64,000 nt of DNA from Thermosynechococcus sp. NK55a (lineage in GTDB: Bacteria > Cyanobacteriota > Cyanobacteriia > Thermosynechococcales > Thermosynechococcaceae), in the NCBI RefSeq assembly GCF_000505665.1, contig NC_023033.1:806001-870000 (forward strand). The letters run 5' to 3'. The notes below the pieces were generated by a model. That model was not told the origin of the DNA. It made no database searches and saw only the letters and a program-made list of their open reading frames with translations. Shown piece by piece: positions 9,956 through 21,324 of the stretch (position 1 is the stretch's first letter; each line of letters starts with the position of its first letter). The position numbers were made by a program, and so were the translations under genes.

Positions 9956-10996
9956 ATGTCCGAACTGCCCTTTTCCCTTGATCAATTGCGAATCCTCAAG
10001 GCGATCGCCCTCGAAGGAAGTTTTAAGCGAGCCGCTGACAGCCTCTACGTCTCCCAACCCGCAGTGAGTTTACAGGTGCAAAACCTTGAGCGCCAACTGG
10101 ATGTTCCCCTATTTGACCGGGGGGGGCGCCGCGCCCAACTCACCGAAGCTGGACAGCTCCTACTGGCCTACGGCGATCAAATTCTCTCCCTGTGCCATGA
10201 AGCCTGCCGTGCCATCGAAGACCTGCAAAAATTACAGGGGGGTACCCTGATCATTGGCGCAAGCCAAACCACGGGCACCTACCTGATGCCCCGCATGATT
10301 GGGCTATTTCGCAGCAAATATCCCGAAGTCGCTGTTCAGCTACATGTGCATTCCACCCGCCGCACCTGCTGGAGCTTGGTCAATGGTCAAATTGATCTAG
10401 CGATTATTGGCGGTGAAGTTCCCTCAGAACTGAGTGAGCAAATCACTGTTACCCCCTACGCGGAGGACGAACTGGCACTGATCTTACCTGTGGATCATCC
10501 CTTAGCTAGTGCCGAAACCCTCACCAAAGAAGACTTGTATAAGCTGAGCTTTATTGCTTTGGATGCCCAATCCACCATTCGCAAGGTGATTGATCAGGTC
10601 CTTCAGCGCGCCAACATTGACCCTCGCCGCCTCAAGGTGGAGATGGAGTTAAATTCCATCGAGGCGATTAAAAACGCCGTGCAGTCGGGCCTGGGGGCTG
10701 CCTTCGTCTCCATTTCCGCCATTGAGAAGGAGTTACAACTGGGGAGCCTACGGCGGATGGGTATCGAAAATGTGGTGGTGAAACGTACTCTATCGCTGAT
10801 TACCAATCCCAATCGCTACCGATCGCGGGCAGCGGAGGTCTTCTGCCGCGAAATTCTCACCCAATTTGCCACCTTCGCCATCGATACAGAACTGACAACG
10901 GCCAAACCGCCCATCTCCGATAGTGAAAAGCCCCTTAAGGAACTGCTGACGATCGCCCCCCTTGAGGAAAACAGCACCAATGTCAGTAATTCTTAG
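9956..10996 (+). CDS. rbcR: LysR-type regulator RbcR of the Rubisco operon
   Basis: The N-terminal winged helix-turn-helix reads [20 protein letters not shown], then [20 protein letters not shown], typical of the cyanobacterial/plastid RbcR (Ycf30) family. The C-terminal two-lobed effector-binding domain contains [18 protein letters not shown] and LHVHSTRR. RbcR activates rbcLXS and other carbon-fixation genes in response to carbon/redox metabolites. The start is set at the ATG of [10 protein letters not shown] because family members begin there; upstream ATGs at 9890 and 9941 would add 22 or 5 residues. The protein is 346 residues with an acidic, low-complexity tail. Target genes are not in the window. 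Confidence 0.9.
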   Translation: MSELPFSLDQLRILKAIALEGSFKRAADSLYVSQPAVSLQVQNLERQLDVPLFDRGGRRAQLTEAGQLLLAYGDQILSLCHEACRAIEDLQKLQGGTLIIGASQTTGTYLMPRMIGLFRSKYPEVAVQLHVHSTRRTCWSLVNGQIDLAIIGGEVPSELSEQITVTPYAEDELALILPVDHPLASAETLTKEDLYKLSFIALDAQSTIRKVIDQVLQRANIDPRRLKVEMELNSIEAIKNAVQSGLGAAFVSISAIEKELQLGSLRRMGIENVVVKRTLSLITNPNRYRSRAAEVFCREILTQFATFAIDTELTTAKPPISDSEKPLKELLTIAPLEENSTNVSNS

Positions 10997-11066
10997 GGCA
11001 AAGCACGACCAGCCCAGGGGCAGAATAGTCCCCTTCACGGGAGTTTATTATTTCGAAAAATCGGAG

Positions 11067-11072
11067 TATGAT
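11067..11072 (+). promoter_or_regulatory. Candidate -10 element of rpsO
   Basis: TATGAT about 30 bases before the rpsO start codon. It matches the sigma-70 -10 consensus at five of six positions. The -35 element is not obvious. Confidence 0.35.
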
Positions 11073-11102
11073 AGTAGATCGCGCTGTTCATAACGGATGA
11101 CC

Positions 11103-11372
11103 ATGGCCCTGCAACACGACGTCAAACAAGAAATTATCAACACCTACCAGATCCACGGTACGGATACTGGCTCTGCGGATGTCCAAGTTGCCATCCTCAC
11201 AGAGCGGATCAAGCAGCTTTCTGAGCATCTCAAGGTGAATAAAAAAGATCACGCCTCTCGCCGAGGACTCCTGAAAATCATTGGCCGTCGCAAGCGGCTA
11301 TTGGCCTATATCCATCGCCACGATCCCCAACGCTATCATCAACTCATTGAACGTCTGGGAATTCGGGGTTAA
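11103..11372 (+). CDS. rpsO: 30S ribosomal protein S15
   Basis: An 89-residue protein with the S15 fold signature: [36 protein letters not shown] and [12 protein letters not shown]. It binds the central domain of 16S rRNA in early 30S assembly. The start is placed at the second ATG (MALQHDVK), the usual S15 start; an ATG two codons upstream is also possible. It is followed after 5 bases by the PAM68-like gene, an arrangement I take as an operon. Confidence 0.95.
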   Translation: MALQHDVKQEIINTYQIHGTDTGSADVQVAILTERIKQLSEHLKVNKKDHASRRGLLKIIGRRKRLLAYIHRHDPQRYHQLIERLGIRG

Positions 11373-11377
11373 AGACA

Positions 11378-11840
11378 ATGGCAAAACGGTCGGATCTGCC
11401 TTTTGAGCCTAAAAAGAAAAAGGAGCAACCAATTCTGCTAAAGCTCCTGCTGCCGCAGCCGTCCGTTCTAAGGCCCCAAAATCCTCAGCCAAGCAAGCCA
11501 AAAAAGTACAGGTATTCCAGAAATTGTCAGCCAACGGATGGTCACTCGGATGGCAATCTTCTGCGGTACCCCCACCCTCTTGGGACTGATGACATTTCCC
11601 CTCAGCTATTTCATTGTCCATGAGGGCTGGTTCAAGTTGCCCAATGTGGTCGTTGTCATTGCTAGTCTCAGTCTTTTTGGCCTTGGGGCCCTGGGGCTAA
11701 GCTATGGGATTCTTTCTGCCTCTTGGGATGAGCACGAGCAGGGAAGTTGGCTCGGCTGGCGAGAATTCCGCACCAATTTTGGTCGTGTTGTCGAGAGTTG
11801 GCAAGCCTATCAGGCCAAGCGATCGCAAAATGCTGAATAG
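11378..11840 (+). pseudogene. PAM68-family photosystem II assembly protein, broken by two frameshifts
   Basis: The N-terminal frame gives MAKRSDLPFEPKKKK. The middle in a second frame is Ala/Lys-rich (about 11422-11510). A third frame gives IPEIVSQRMVTRMAIFCGTP followed by two membrane segments and the family ending SWDEHEQGSWLGWREF. Adding one A to each of the A5 run 11417-11421 and the A6 run 11510-11515 yields one 154-residue protein of normal PAM68/DUF3464 size. In plants and cyanobacteria PAM68 is a thylakoid membrane factor for photosystem II assembly and chlorophyll insertion. Two independent one-base losses in a conserved gene next to rpsO look more like sequence errors than decay. 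Confidence 0.8.
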
Positions 11841-12152
11841 GCGGAATGCTGAATAGTCGAATAGGTGCGATCGCTGATTCGCGTATGCTTCTCTAATTAA
11901 GTTCAATTCTAATGTCTAATCAAGAAAATATCAGGAATTTTTAGAGATTTTTAGCAATTTCTGTAGATTCTTTACTATAACCTTATAAGCTTATATTTGC
12001 CATCAATTCCTATAGTTACCCCCTTTCGCGAATAACTGAGCACACTCAGCAGCACCTCAGGGGGAGTTCCTGCCAACATCCGGTGCTCTCAGCATGGCCA
12101 ACGGCAAAGGGTGCTAAAATCGCTCAAACCCTGTTCCCCTCGGAGAATCCCT
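11841..12152. other. AT-rich intergenic region
   Basis: About 310 bases between the PAM68-like gene and the methanogen-output-domain gene. The stretch 11880-12010 is A+T rich with several ATTTTTAG-like motifs. I find no ORF, tRNA or clear terminator. It probably holds the promoter of the downstream gene. Confidence 0.4.
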
Positions 12153-12710
12153 ATGACAGCAAAGGAAATGTTCCGAGCTGAAGCCTACACAAACGTGGGA
12201 AATTTGCCCATTGACCTACAGTCCTCTAGCTTTCTGCAACATTTGCTGGGGTTAGTGGCAGAGACCCTTGAAGATATTGTCGGGCTGGATGATGCTTCTG
12301 GCTTTATTGCCCTTGTGGGACAGCAAATGGGCAATCACATCAACGAGCTTTACACCCAAGCCCTTGGCGATCGCCCCCTTGATGCTAAGACAGTGGCTCA
12401 AATTCTTGTAGATCTCAAAAACCGCATTGAAGGGGGATTTTTCCTGATTGAGCAAGATGAGGAACGCATTATTTTAGGGAATCAGCGTTGCCCCCTTGGC
12501 AGTGGTGTGATTGGTCATCCCTCGTTGTGCATGATGACCTCAAGTGTCTTTGGCGTCATTGTGGCGCACCACTTGGGCTATGCCAAGGTTTGTATTGAAG
12601 CGGCGATCGCCAATGGAGATCAAGGGTGCCGCGTGGTGATCTATACCCAACCCACTGCTGCTGCCGCTGCTGCCAAAGGACGAGAGTACTATCCCATTGA
12701 ATCACATTAG
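12153..12710 (+). CDS. Methanogen output domain 1-like regulatory protein
   Basis: A 185-residue soluble protein starting MTAKEMFRAEAYTNVGNLP; an upstream ATG at 12111 would add 14 residues. The C-terminal half carries CPLGSGVIGHPSLCMMTSSV and a final IANGDQGCRVVIY, which I recognise as the pattern of the 'methanogen output domain 1' family: small domains found as outputs of histidine kinases or alone in cyanobacteria. The biochemical role is unknown; conserved cysteines suggest ligand, metal or redox sensing. The GGDEF gene follows after 43 bases on the same strand, so the pair may form a signalling unit. Confidence 0.6.
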   Translation: MTAKEMFRAEAYTNVGNLPIDLQSSSFLQHLLGLVAETLEDIVGLDDASGFIALVGQQMGNHINELYTQALGDRPLDAKTVAQILVDLKNRIEGGFFLIEQDEERIILGNQRCPLGSGVIGHPSLCMMTSSVFGVIVAHHLGYAKVCIEAAIANGDQGCRVVIYTQPTAAAAAAKGREYYPIESH

Positions 12711-12753
12711 GCCAGTCTAAGCTAGGCAAGTAGTTCATTGCAGCGGGATCAAG

Positions 12754-13758
12754 ATGAGCAACTTTACACTCGATATTGGCGCATGGATTGATCTGTTGCC
12801 GGAGCCAACGCTGGTCATGGATCCCCAGGGCAACATTGTGGCCATTAACTCCAGTGGCCGTGAATTTTTTGGCGGCAGTGTGCTTGATTGCAACCTTAGG
12901 GAACTCGTAGCCACTCCTGCGGAGAAACTCAAAAAATGGCTGCTTCTTTGGCAACAGGCGGCGCAAATGGTGCCCGGCACTCTGCGAGACCCCCAAGGCC
13001 AAAAAATTGAAGTGGAAGCCGTGGGCATCCACCGTTGCCAGCCCCCCTTGATTCTGCTGCGCGTCTTGCGCCAACCTCGGTTTCTACGGCAGTTTATTGT
13101 CCAACGGCAACAGTTTGAGCAGTTGCAACAGCAGATGGCACGGCAAACGGCCTTGATTGTAGAGCTCCAGCAGCGGCAAAAACAACTAGAGGCAGAAAAC
13201 CACCATCTACAGGAGATCTCACAGCAAGATAGCCTGACCAAACTGGCAAATCGGTGTGCTTTTGAGTCCTATCTGCGGTTGGTCTGGAAGGAAGCGGCAG
13301 CAACCCATACTCCCTTTGCCATTGCTCTGCTGGATATTGACCACTTCAAGCGCTACAACGACACCTATGGCCATTTGGCGGGCGATCGCGCCTTGCAACA
13401 GGTTGCCCATGCCATTCAGTCCCAAGTGCAAAAGGCGGATCTGGTGGCTCGCTATGGTGGTGAAGAGTTTGTGCTTCTGTTGTGCCAGAGCCACCATGAC
13501 GCTGCCATTTGTATCTTAGAGCGGATTTTTAACCACATCCGCAGTTTAGAAATTCCCCATGCCAGTTCACCGGTAAAACCCTATCTCACCGTAAGCGCTG
13601 GCATTTGCATTGCAACTGCAACCCCCAGGGACTGCCCAATCTCTGAGGTTATCGCAACCGCCGATGCCGCTTTGTACGAGGCCAAACGCTCAGGGCGCGA
13701 TCGCTATGTGTTGCAAACCTATGCTTGGATGAGTGCGCCTATCTCCTCCAGCCAATAA
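12754..13758 (+). CDS. PAS-GGDEF diguanylate cyclase
   Basis: 334 residues. An N-terminal PAS-like domain (about 10-115) is followed by a glutamine-rich coiled coil (115-165) and a GGDEF domain (about 170-325). The signature is GGEEF, with metal-binding DIDHFKRYND upstream, so it should make c-di-GMP from two GTP. The usual inhibitory site RxxD, five residues before GGEEF, reads QKAD here, so product inhibition through the arginine is probably absent. It is soluble and follows the methanogen-output-domain gene. Confidence 0.88.
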   Translation: MSNFTLDIGAWIDLLPEPTLVMDPQGNIVAINSSGREFFGGSVLDCNLRELVATPAEKLKKWLLLWQQAAQMVPGTLRDPQGQKIEVEAVGIHRCQPPLILLRVLRQPRFLRQFIVQRQQFEQLQQQMARQTALIVELQQRQKQLEAENHHLQEISQQDSLTKLANRCAFESYLRLVWKEAAATHTPFAIALLDIDHFKRYNDTYGHLAGDRALQQVAHAIQSQVQKADLVARYGGEEFVLLLCQSHHDAAICILERIFNHIRSLEIPHASSPVKPYLTVSAGICIATATPRDCPISEVIATADAALYEAKRSGRDRYVLQTYAWMSAPISSSQ

Positions 13759-13920
13759 ATTCAGCCCTGTCCCTCGGGAAAGGCCCTGTAGCTGCCGCCG
13801 CTAGATATAATGTGGGTGACCAAAGCACGGCCATCCCGTAGCCAAAACGTGATAGTTGATCGCGGTTGGGACGTTGTGTTGCAGAATGTAAAGCTGAGTT
13901 AATTTTTGGAGATCGTGTAG

Positions 13921-15084
<1,164 letters not shown>

Positions 15085-15268
15085 GGAGATCATTGGGGGG
15101 CGATCGCCCCCTTTTATGCAATTGCCGCTTGGATCTGTCAGGATAGGAGTAAAGGGAACAGTGACCGAGCAATCAATGTCGGGTGTTAGGGTCACTAAAA
15201 GGTACCCTACTTGACGCTAAGTTGTCAGTATTCCCGTATTCTAATGGTGAGTCACCCAGCGATCGCGT

Positions 15269-15625
15269 ATGATTTATCCTCGCTTTCTGCGCAAAGCCTA
15301 CCGTAAAGAACCCATCTCGGCTTTTCTTCTGCTGATGGGAGGGGTGGATTCCACCATTGGTGGCTTGGGGGGCTACAACGGTCTGCTGCTATTGGGTCTA
15401 AGTGTGATGGGAAGTGCACTTCTCTATCGCCTGCTCCAGCGATCGCCCGAACGTCCTCTTCCTGAGAAAGTACCCCAGTATGCGCTGCCGCCCCAATCCT
15501 CCCAGCCCTTGCCGATGCTGACGATGACCCGAAAGCACCCCCCCTGCCCTAGGCCAAAGCTGAGATCATTGTCTGAAATTTCCACAAGATTTCCTGCCAT
15601 TCCCGTTCAGGGTGAGAGCCCTTGA
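15269..15625 (+). CDS. Small membrane protein of unknown function
   Basis: 118 residues. A basic N-terminus (MIYPRFLRKAYRKEPIS) precedes a glycine-rich hydrophobic stretch (about 18-57) that could span the membrane once or twice, and a proline-rich tail follows. I do not recognise the family beyond similarity to short conserved cyanobacterial proteins. The last 77 bases run antisense into the 3' end of menF. If the C7 run near 15538-15544 had one more C, the frame would stop at a TAG just before the menF stop, removing the overlap, so the tail may be an artefact. Confidence 0.55.
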   Translation: MIYPRFLRKAYRKEPISAFLLLMGGVDSTIGGLGGYNGLLLLGLSVMGSALLYRLLQRSPERPLPEKVPQYALPPQSSQPLPMLTMTRKHPPCPRPKLRSLSEISTRFPAIPVQGESP

Positions 15626-16931
15626 CAATACCTGCCCCAGCAAAGAGATGGGCATGGTTGTCCTGAAGGTGGGCAGAGCGAATTCCGACAATGAATTCCC
15701 CTTCTCCAGTGGGTGTTACCCAACCAAGGGGCGCAGCATAGCCATTGCGATCAAAGGGTTCCAGTTGCCGCAGCCAATGTTGGGCCCGGGCAGCAGGATA
15801 GCCCGCCACTGCTGGTGTCGGATGCAAGGCCGCCACCACTTGGAGAATATGAATCGGTTGAGGCAGGGGTGCCTGAATCAAGGTTTGCAGATGTTGAATA
15901 TGACTCAATTCAAGGATGCGGGGTTTTGCGGGCACCTCACAGGTCATGCCCAGCCGTTGGAGGGTTTGGCAGAGAAATTCAACAATGACCTGATGCTCGT
16001 AGCGTTCCTTGGGGCTGTGGTAAAGGCCATGGCGCAGGTTTTGATCCTCCTGTTGGGTTTGCCCCCGGGGACGGGAACCCGCCAAGGCATCGGCCCAGAG
16101 AACGCCATTGGCAATCTTGACCAAGCGTTCGGGACTGGCTCCCAAAAAGACCTGCTGCCCCTGTTGGCCAACACTGAAGATGTAGGAATTGGTGTACTGC
16201 TGGCGCAGGTTTTGCAACGTTCCCAGCCAGTTAAACCCCTGAGGCTGCTCTAGGGTGAGGGCAGCGGCTAAGACCAATTTTTCGATGTCTCCCTCCTCGA
16301 GGAGCTTGAGGGCATGCTTGACCCTGCTAATGAATTGTCCATACTGCTCAGTCAGGGGGGGTCGGGCGATCGCCAGGGGGGGTGGACAGGGGGGCGGATC
16401 AGCGAGAATGTGTGCCATTGCCCGCTGCACCAGTTGCCCGTCTTGCCAGAGGCGATGGGGTGTAGTGGTCTCTAGGGCACAGTTGAGGGTGAGCCAAACC
16501 TGATCCAGACGCTGAATGACCTGCCAGCGGGGTAAGACCCCCCGGTTAGAGCCTGTGTGATCCCAAAAACTGAATTGACAGAACATACGCGGTTCGGCTG
16601 GAGCGATCGCCCACACGCGGCTGAGGATGTGTTCACTAAAACGCTGCAGTTCCCCAAACCGTTGATGTCCCTGAACACTGCTGGTCGCCACTGCACCACA
16701 GGCAGCAACAATCTCCCCCGCTTGCTCAAGGTAAAAATGCTCACTTTCACCACTGACGTGCATCAGACCAGCCAGCAGCATCAGGGGATCAACTGTTGGT
16801 AAAGCGATGCCTAAACTGAGGAACTGACAATTGGCCTGCTGTGCTGCCTGAATTCCAGCGCTGACCTGAGTATAAAACTCGGACTCAGAGGATAAATCAA
16901 AAGTAAGGGGCAGCGAAACCGGCATAACCAA
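15549..16931 (-). CDS. menF: Isochorismate synthase (phylloquinone pathway)
   Basis: 460 residues of the chorismate-utilising family. The C-terminal catalytic half has IEKLVLAAALTLE, FLGASPERLV, ALAGSRPRG, the LHPTPAVAGYP motif and the metal-binding end FAGAGIVKGSHPEREWQE. The enzyme converts chorismate to isochorismate, the first committed step toward phylloquinone for photosystem I. menE lies elsewhere in this window (24.5 kb). Start: ATG at 16931 (MVMPVSL), or two codons later. It is convergent with the small membrane protein gene. Confidence 0.92.
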   Translation of the reverse strand: MVMPVSLPLTFDLSSESEFYTQVSAGIQAAQQANCQFLSLGIALPTVDPLMLLAGLMHVSGESEHFYLEQAGEIVAACGAVATSSVQGHQRFGELQRFSEHILSRVWAIAPAEPRMFCQFSFWDHTGSNRGVLPRWQVIQRLDQVWLTLNCALETTTPHRLWQDGQLVQRAMAHILADPPPCPPPLAIARPPLTEQYGQFISRVKHALKLLEEGDIEKLVLAAALTLEQPQGFNWLGTLQNLRQQYTNSYIFSVGQQGQQVFLGASPERLVKIANGVLWADALAGSRPRGQTQQEDQNLRHGLYHSPKERYEHQVIVEFLCQTLQRLGMTCEVPAKPRILELSHIQHLQTLIQAPLPQPIHILQVVAALHPTPAVAGYPAARAQHWLRQLEPFDRNGYAAPLGWVTPTGEGEFIVGIRSAHLQDNHAHLFAGAGIVKGSHPEREWQEILWKFQTMISALA

Positions 16932-17053
16932 ACAAGGTCAAGATTGCCCTTACATTTTCCCCTTGCTAGGGAACCTTTGGCAAAAAGACTGGAACTTGCC
17001 AATGTCACTGATTATGCTGAGGAGTAGGATCACAGTCTATTTCTGAGGCAAGT

Positions 17054-17461
17054 ATGACTAAGGTTGTGAAAACAGATGCAGAATGGCAAGCTCAACTGAC
17101 TCCTGAGCAGTACTATGTCACCCGCAAAAAGGGAACGGAGCGCGCCTTCACGGGCTGCTACTGGAATAACAAAAAGCCCGGTCTCTATCGCTGTGTCTGC
17201 TGCGGCACACCCCTCTTTCGCTCCGAGACAAAGTATGATTCCGGCACGGGTTGGCCCAGTTTTTGGCAGCCCCTTGATCCCAACAATATCCGCATGGAGC
17301 GGGATCTTTCCCACGGCATGGTGCGCACGGAAGTCTTGTGTGCTGTCTGCGATGCCCACCTGGGTCATGTCTTTGAGGATGGCCCGCCACCCACAGGACT
17401 GCGCTACTGCATTAACTCAGCAGCACTGGCATTTATCCCTGAATCTGCCGCCTCTTCATGA
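17054..17461 (+). CDS. msrB: Peptide-methionine (R)-S-oxide reductase
   Basis: 135 residues. It has two zinc-binding CxxC pairs (CVCC and CAVC), the substrate motif [12 protein letters not shown], and the catalytic cysteine in RYCINSAAL. It reduces methionine-R-sulfoxide in proteins using thioredoxin. The stop overlaps the start of the downstream histidine kinase by four bases (ATGA), implying translational coupling and a possible oxidative-stress context for the kinase. Confidence 0.95.
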   Translation: MTKVVKTDAEWQAQLTPEQYYVTRKKGTERAFTGCYWNNKKPGLYRCVCCGTPLFRSETKYDSGTGWPSFWQPLDPNNIRMERDLSHGMVRTEVLCAVCDAHLGHVFEDGPPPTGLRYCINSAALAFIPESAASS

Positions 17462-19674
17462 GTCCCGTGATTGAGCAACTGCAAAGTCTCAACCGCATTT
17501 TGGTCAAACTGGCACGGCGGCAGCCCTTCCATGGGGCGAACTTTGAGGAGATTTTGCAGGATATTCTCTGTACGAGTGCCCGGAGTCTCAATGTGGCACG
17601 GGTGAGTCTTTGGTTTTACGCCAGCGATCGCCAGCAGATTGAATGTGTGCACCTGTTTCCAGCGTCGGGGCAAGGGTTGACGGCAGGGATGAAGCTGACC
17701 GCCAGTGACTATCCTCGCTACTTTGCGGCTTTACAAGAGGAGCGCACGATTACCGCCCATGAGGCCTGGGTTGATCCGCGCACCCAAGAGTTTCGCCAAA
17801 GTTACCTCGAACCCCTTGGCATTACCTCGCTGCTGGATGTGCCTATTTGGGTCGAAGGGGTGATGATGGGCATTCTCTGCCATGAGCACGTGGGGCCGCC
17901 TCGCCAGTGGACGGTGGCGGAGGAGCAGTTTGCTGCTTCCCTGGCTGATCTCCTGTCCTTGGTAGTGGCAAGTCGCGATCGCCACCGCGCCCTCAAAGCC
18001 CTAGAGGAAAGTGAAGCCCGCTTGGCCACCTTCTTTCAAGCCACCTCTGAGGCAGTCGTCATCCATGAGCAGGGGACAATTCTCGATGTGAATGCAGCCA
18101 CCGAACGGCTGTTTGGCTATAGGGCTGCAGAACTGGTGGGTCAGTCGGTGTTATTGCTGACACATCCAGAATCGCGATCGCTGATTTTAGAGCGAATTCA
18201 GCAGCCAACGGATGTTCCCTTTGAAGCTCTTGCTCGCACCAAAAGTGGTGAAGTACGGATTGTTGAGGTTCAGGGAAAATCAATTGTCTATCAGGGGCGC
18301 TGGGCACGGGTGGTGGGGATCCGGGATATTACACAACGTAAAACCGCTGAACAGAAGGTGCAATTGGCTGCCCAACAGCAACAACTACTTGCGGAAATTG
18401 CCCTGCGCCTTCGCCAAACGCTGGAACTGCCAGAGGTGCTCAATACCACAGTGGTGGAAGTGCGCCGCTATCTCCTCAGCGATCGCGTGTTTATTGTCTC
18501 TTTTGATCCGAGCACAGAAGAAATTCAAGTGGTGGCTGCGGCCATGGCTCCCCAGTGGCACACGAACCTGGAGGCTCTCCTGCAAAACGTGCCTTATCGT
18601 TCACAGCTGCTGACGACACCGGCCCCCCTCTCCTGCGGGCAGGAAAGTCTTGATTCCCATCTGCGACAGGTGTATGAAGCGCACCACATCCAATCCTGCC
18701 TGCTGATTCCAATCCAACATCAGCCCCAAGGCCTGTGCTTTTTACTGGGTGTCCACCAATGTGACCGCCAGCGAGAGTGGCAGCCCCACGAACGCGCTTT
18801 CTTGGAGCAGCTGGCAACTCAGGTAGCGATCGCCCTCCAGCAAGCAGAACTTTATCAACAATTGGCAGCCTTGAATGCCAATTTGGAACAGCAGATAGCC
18901 GAGCGCACTGGGCAGTTGCAGCAGAAAATGAGTGAACTGGAGGAACTCAACCGCCTCAAGGATATCTTCTTGCATGCGGTGTCCCATGATTTACGCACCC
19001 CGGTCCTAGGTACCCTCATGCTGATTAACCATCTCTTGCAGAGCAACACCAGCGACACGATTGCTGTACCCCGCAGCACCTTAACCTGTATTCAGCACAG
19101 CCAGCAGCGTCAACTGCATCTGATTGACACACTGCTGCATATCCAGGTGGACCGGCAACCTTCCCTCTCCTTGGCGATCGCCCCCACATCCTTAGCAACG
19201 CTTGTCAACGACATCTTGGCTGATTTGCAACCGCTGCTTCAGAAAAATAAAGCGACGGTGAACCTACAAATTCCTCCCACATTGCCCCTTGTGCCCGTTG
19301 ATCCTATCCAACTGCGACGAGTCTATGAGAATTTGATCACCAACGCCCTAAAACACAATTGTCCTGGGATAACCCTCACGCTGATCGCAGAGGAACAGGG
19401 AGATAGCGTTTACTGCATTGTCAAGGATAATGGCGTCGGCATCCCCCCTGAGCAGCAACCACACCTCTTTGAGCTCTATTATCGTGGCGGTGCAAGCCAC
19501 CTTCGTACGGGCATCGGTTTAGGTTTATATCTCTGCCGACAAATTATTATCGCTCATGGGGGGGAGATCGGGGGTCAAAGAGGGGGATTCCGAGGGAGCG
19601 ACTTTTTGGTTTCGGATTCCCTTAGCCGACCGAATTTAGCGAATAGGCAGGCAGCCCCGCACTGTTACCCTTGA
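17458..19674 (+). CDS. GAF-PAS-GAF sensor histidine kinase, C-terminus shifted by a one-base insertion
   Basis: 738 residues as encoded. A GAF domain (about 10-180) is followed by a PAS domain (about 185-300), a second GAF (about 305-465), a coiled coil, a HisKA domain with the H-box [13 protein letters not shown] (about 505) and a HATPase domain with N-box [17 protein letters not shown] and GIGLGLYLC. It is a soluble two-component sensor; no response regulator is adjacent. After HGGEIG the sequence turns non-family. Removing one G from the G5 run 19570-19574 restores the usual ending [13 protein letters not shown] with a stop at 19637-19639 (726 residues). The shift affects only the last strand of the ATPase domain. 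Confidence 0.88.
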   Translation: MSPVIEQLQSLNRILVKLARRQPFHGANFEEILQDILCTSARSLNVARVSLWFYASDRQQIECVHLFPASGQGLTAGMKLTASDYPRYFAALQEERTITAHEAWVDPRTQEFRQSYLEPLGITSLLDVPIWVEGVMMGILCHEHVGPPRQWTVAEEQFAASLADLLSLVVASRDRHRALKALEESEARLATFFQATSEAVVIHEQGTILDVNAATERLFGYRAAELVGQSVLLLTHPESRSLILERIQQPTDVPFEALARTKSGEVRIVEVQGKSIVYQGRWARVVGIRDITQRKTAEQKVQLAAQQQQLLAEIALRLRQTLELPEVLNTTVVEVRRYLLSDRVFIVSFDPSTEEIQVVAAAMAPQWHTNLEALLQNVPYRSQLLTTPAPLSCGQESLDSHLRQVYEAHHIQSCLLIPIQHQPQGLCFLLGVHQCDRQREWQPHERAFLEQLATQVAIALQQAELYQQLAALNANLEQQIAERTGQLQQKMSELEELNRLKDIFLHAVSHDLRTPVLGTLMLINHLLQSNTSDTIAVPRSTLTCIQHSQQRQLHLIDTLLHIQVDRQPSLSLAIAPTSLATLVNDILADLQPLLQKNKATVNLQIPPTLPLVPVDPIQLRRVYENLITNALKHNCPGITLTLIAEEQGDSVYCIVKDNGVGIPPEQQPHLFELYYRGGASHLRTGIGLGLYLCRQIIIAHGGEIGGQRGGFRGSDFLVSDSLSRPNLANRQAAPHCYP

Positions 19675-19949
19675 CAAACCCAAGGCAAAAGCGAGACACT
19701 TAAGGCCAACATCATCTTTTTATCTCGGTTTTGTGTAAAATGGCCAGTTGAAGTTTCCTGTTTTAACTTTACTCTCGTGGACATTTGTGCATAGGTTCCC
19801 TTCTAGCCACGAAACTAAGATTGTTAAAACACGAGAAATCCCATCTGGCTTTTACATTTCTGACCTGTCGCGGCAACAATACCACGGCACTTCAGAAGGG
19901 TTATACAACTCATACATTTACATTGACTTAGGAGCAATAGTGAGTCGTT
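19640..19949. promoter_or_regulatory. Upstream region of sepF with an inverted repeat
   Basis: No convincing gene; a 73-residue frame at 19748-19969 overlaps the sepF start and looks random. TGTTTTAAC at 19759-19767 and GTTAAAACA at 19823-19831 form a 9-base inverted repeat separated by 55 bases. CTCGTG and CACGAG occur just inside and outside these arms, so the two pairs cannot nest in one hairpin. The region probably contains the sepF promoter and could bind a dimeric regulator. Confidence 0.3.
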
Positions 19950-20522
19950 ATGTTGGGCAAACTCCGTGACCTGATGGGTCTAACCCCCGAAAGTGACATC
20001 TACGATGAGGAATACCCTCAAGGAACGGCACGAACACTAACCAGAGAAGCTGATGTGGAACCGCTGCCCACATCGCGGCCAAGCCTGAGTCATGACTTCG
20101 ACACCAGTTCATCCCCTTCGGTGACCACTGGTTCAGTACCGACAGGATCAACTGCCTCCAATGTGATTGGTATGCCTAATGCCGGCCGTTGGTGGGGGGC
20201 AGTGGCCGAAGTGTTGGTGATGCAGCCCCGCAGTTTTAGTGAAATGCCTGAGGTGATCAAAGCCCTCAAGGAGCGCAAGTCTGTGGTGCTCAATCTGACC
20301 TTGATGGAGCCAGAGCAAGCCCAACGCTCGGTGGATTTTGTTGCCGGTGCCACGTTCACCATTGATGGCCATCAAGAGCGTATTGGCGAGAGTATTTTCC
20401 TCTTTACGCCAAGCTGTGTCCAAGTGAGTACCCAAGTCGGCGGCGTTCGCCCAAGTGCCACACCAACCCCCACACCCCCGCCCGCTTGGGGTATGGATGC
20501 CCAACAACAGCGTAGTGCCTAG
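19950..20522 (+). CDS. sepF: Cell division protein SepF (YlmF/Cdv2)
   Basis: 190 residues. A short amphipathic N-terminal helix ([11 protein letters not shown]) is the membrane anchor. A variable acidic/Ser-Thr linker (12-75) follows, then the SepF core (about 80-165) with [20 protein letters not shown] and [16 protein letters not shown] proline-rich tail ends the protein. SepF tethers FtsZ to the membrane at the division ring. The gene overlaps the proposed proC start by about 26 bases, so the two are likely co-transcribed, as in many cyanobacteria. Confidence 0.92.
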   Translation: MLGKLRDLMGLTPESDIYDEEYPQGTARTLTREADVEPLPTSRPSLSHDFDTSSSPSVTTGSVPTGSTASNVIGMPNAGRWWGAVAEVLVMQPRSFSEMPEVIKALKERKSVVLNLTLMEPEQAQRSVDFVAGATFTIDGHQERIGESIFLFTPSCVQVSTQVGGVRPSATPTPTPPPAWGMDAQQQRSA

Positions 20523-21318
20523 GGTGCCTGCCGTTGGGATCATTGGCTGTGGCCGCATGGCGGAGGCAATGCTTTCGCGGCTGCTTGTGAATGGTCTATT
20601 GCCAGACCAGGTGTGGGTATCGGCGCGATCGCCCCAGCGGCAACAGTACTTAGCCCACACCTACGGGGTTAGAGTAGCAACGAACCTAGAGGTAGCCACT
20701 GCCGAAACGCTCCTAGTGGCGGTCAAGCCACAGGTCTTTGCCGAGATTGAGTCGGAACTCGCGGATACGCCGGTAGCTCAGGAGATGGGGGTTGTCCTTT
20801 CTATCATGGCGGGCATCCATAGTGGGCGGCTGCGGCGGCTTTTTCCCCAGCGGTTGATCTTTCGGGCGATGCCGAATACACCAGCACAGGTGGGCGCCGG
20901 CGTGATTGCCCTTGCGAGTGACAGTGCCGCCAGTGAACTGGAGGTTCAAAAGATTAAGAATTTGTTGGGGGTGCTGGGGCAGGTGGTGGCTGTCAGTGAA
21001 GGGCAAATGGATGCGGTCACGGCGCTGTCTGGCTCTGGCCCTGCCTTTGTTGCTCTAATTGTCGAGGCCCTCTGTGATGCTGGGGTAGCGGTGGGCCTAT
21101 CGCGATCGCTGACACAGGAACTCGTTTATGGCACAATAGCAGGCACAGTACAATTACTTAAGGAGCGTGGGCTGCATCCGGCGCAACTCAAGGATGCGGT
21201 CACCAGTCCTGCGGGGACAACCATTGCGGGTCTCGAAGTACTGGAAGCTGCCGGTATGCGTGGAACCCTTATGCAAACGGTAAAAGCGGCCTACGAGCGT
21301 TCCCAAGCCCTCAATTAA
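20497..21318 (+). CDS. proC: Pyrroline-5-carboxylate reductase
   Basis: 273 residues from the ATG at 20497; the frame is open further upstream, but those codons are sepF sequence. An N-terminal Rossmann motif [14 protein letters not shown] binds NADPH, and AVKPQ and [13 protein letters not shown] follow. The C-terminal dimer domain has [17 protein letters not shown] and the [14 protein letters not shown] signature. It catalyses the last step of proline biosynthesis in the cytoplasm. It overlaps sepF and is followed after a few bases by an uncharacterised gene. Confidence 0.93.
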   Translation: MPNNSVVPRVPAVGIIGCGRMAEAMLSRLLVNGLLPDQVWVSARSPQRQQYLAHTYGVRVATNLEVATAETLLVAVKPQVFAEIESELADTPVAQEMGVVLSIMAGIHSGRLRRLFPQRLIFRAMPNTPAQVGAGVIALASDSAASELEVQKIKNLLGVLGQVVAVSEGQMDAVTALSGSGPAFVALIVEALCDAGVAVGLSRSLTQELVYGTIAGTVQLLKERGLHPAQLKDAVTSPAGTTIAGLEVLEAAGMRGTLMQTVKAAYERSQALN

Positions 21319-21324
21319 GTGCCT

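Noticed and set aside
19748-19969. 73-residue ORF upstream of sepF
   Set aside because: Overlaps the sepF start, has no ribosome-binding site and looks random.
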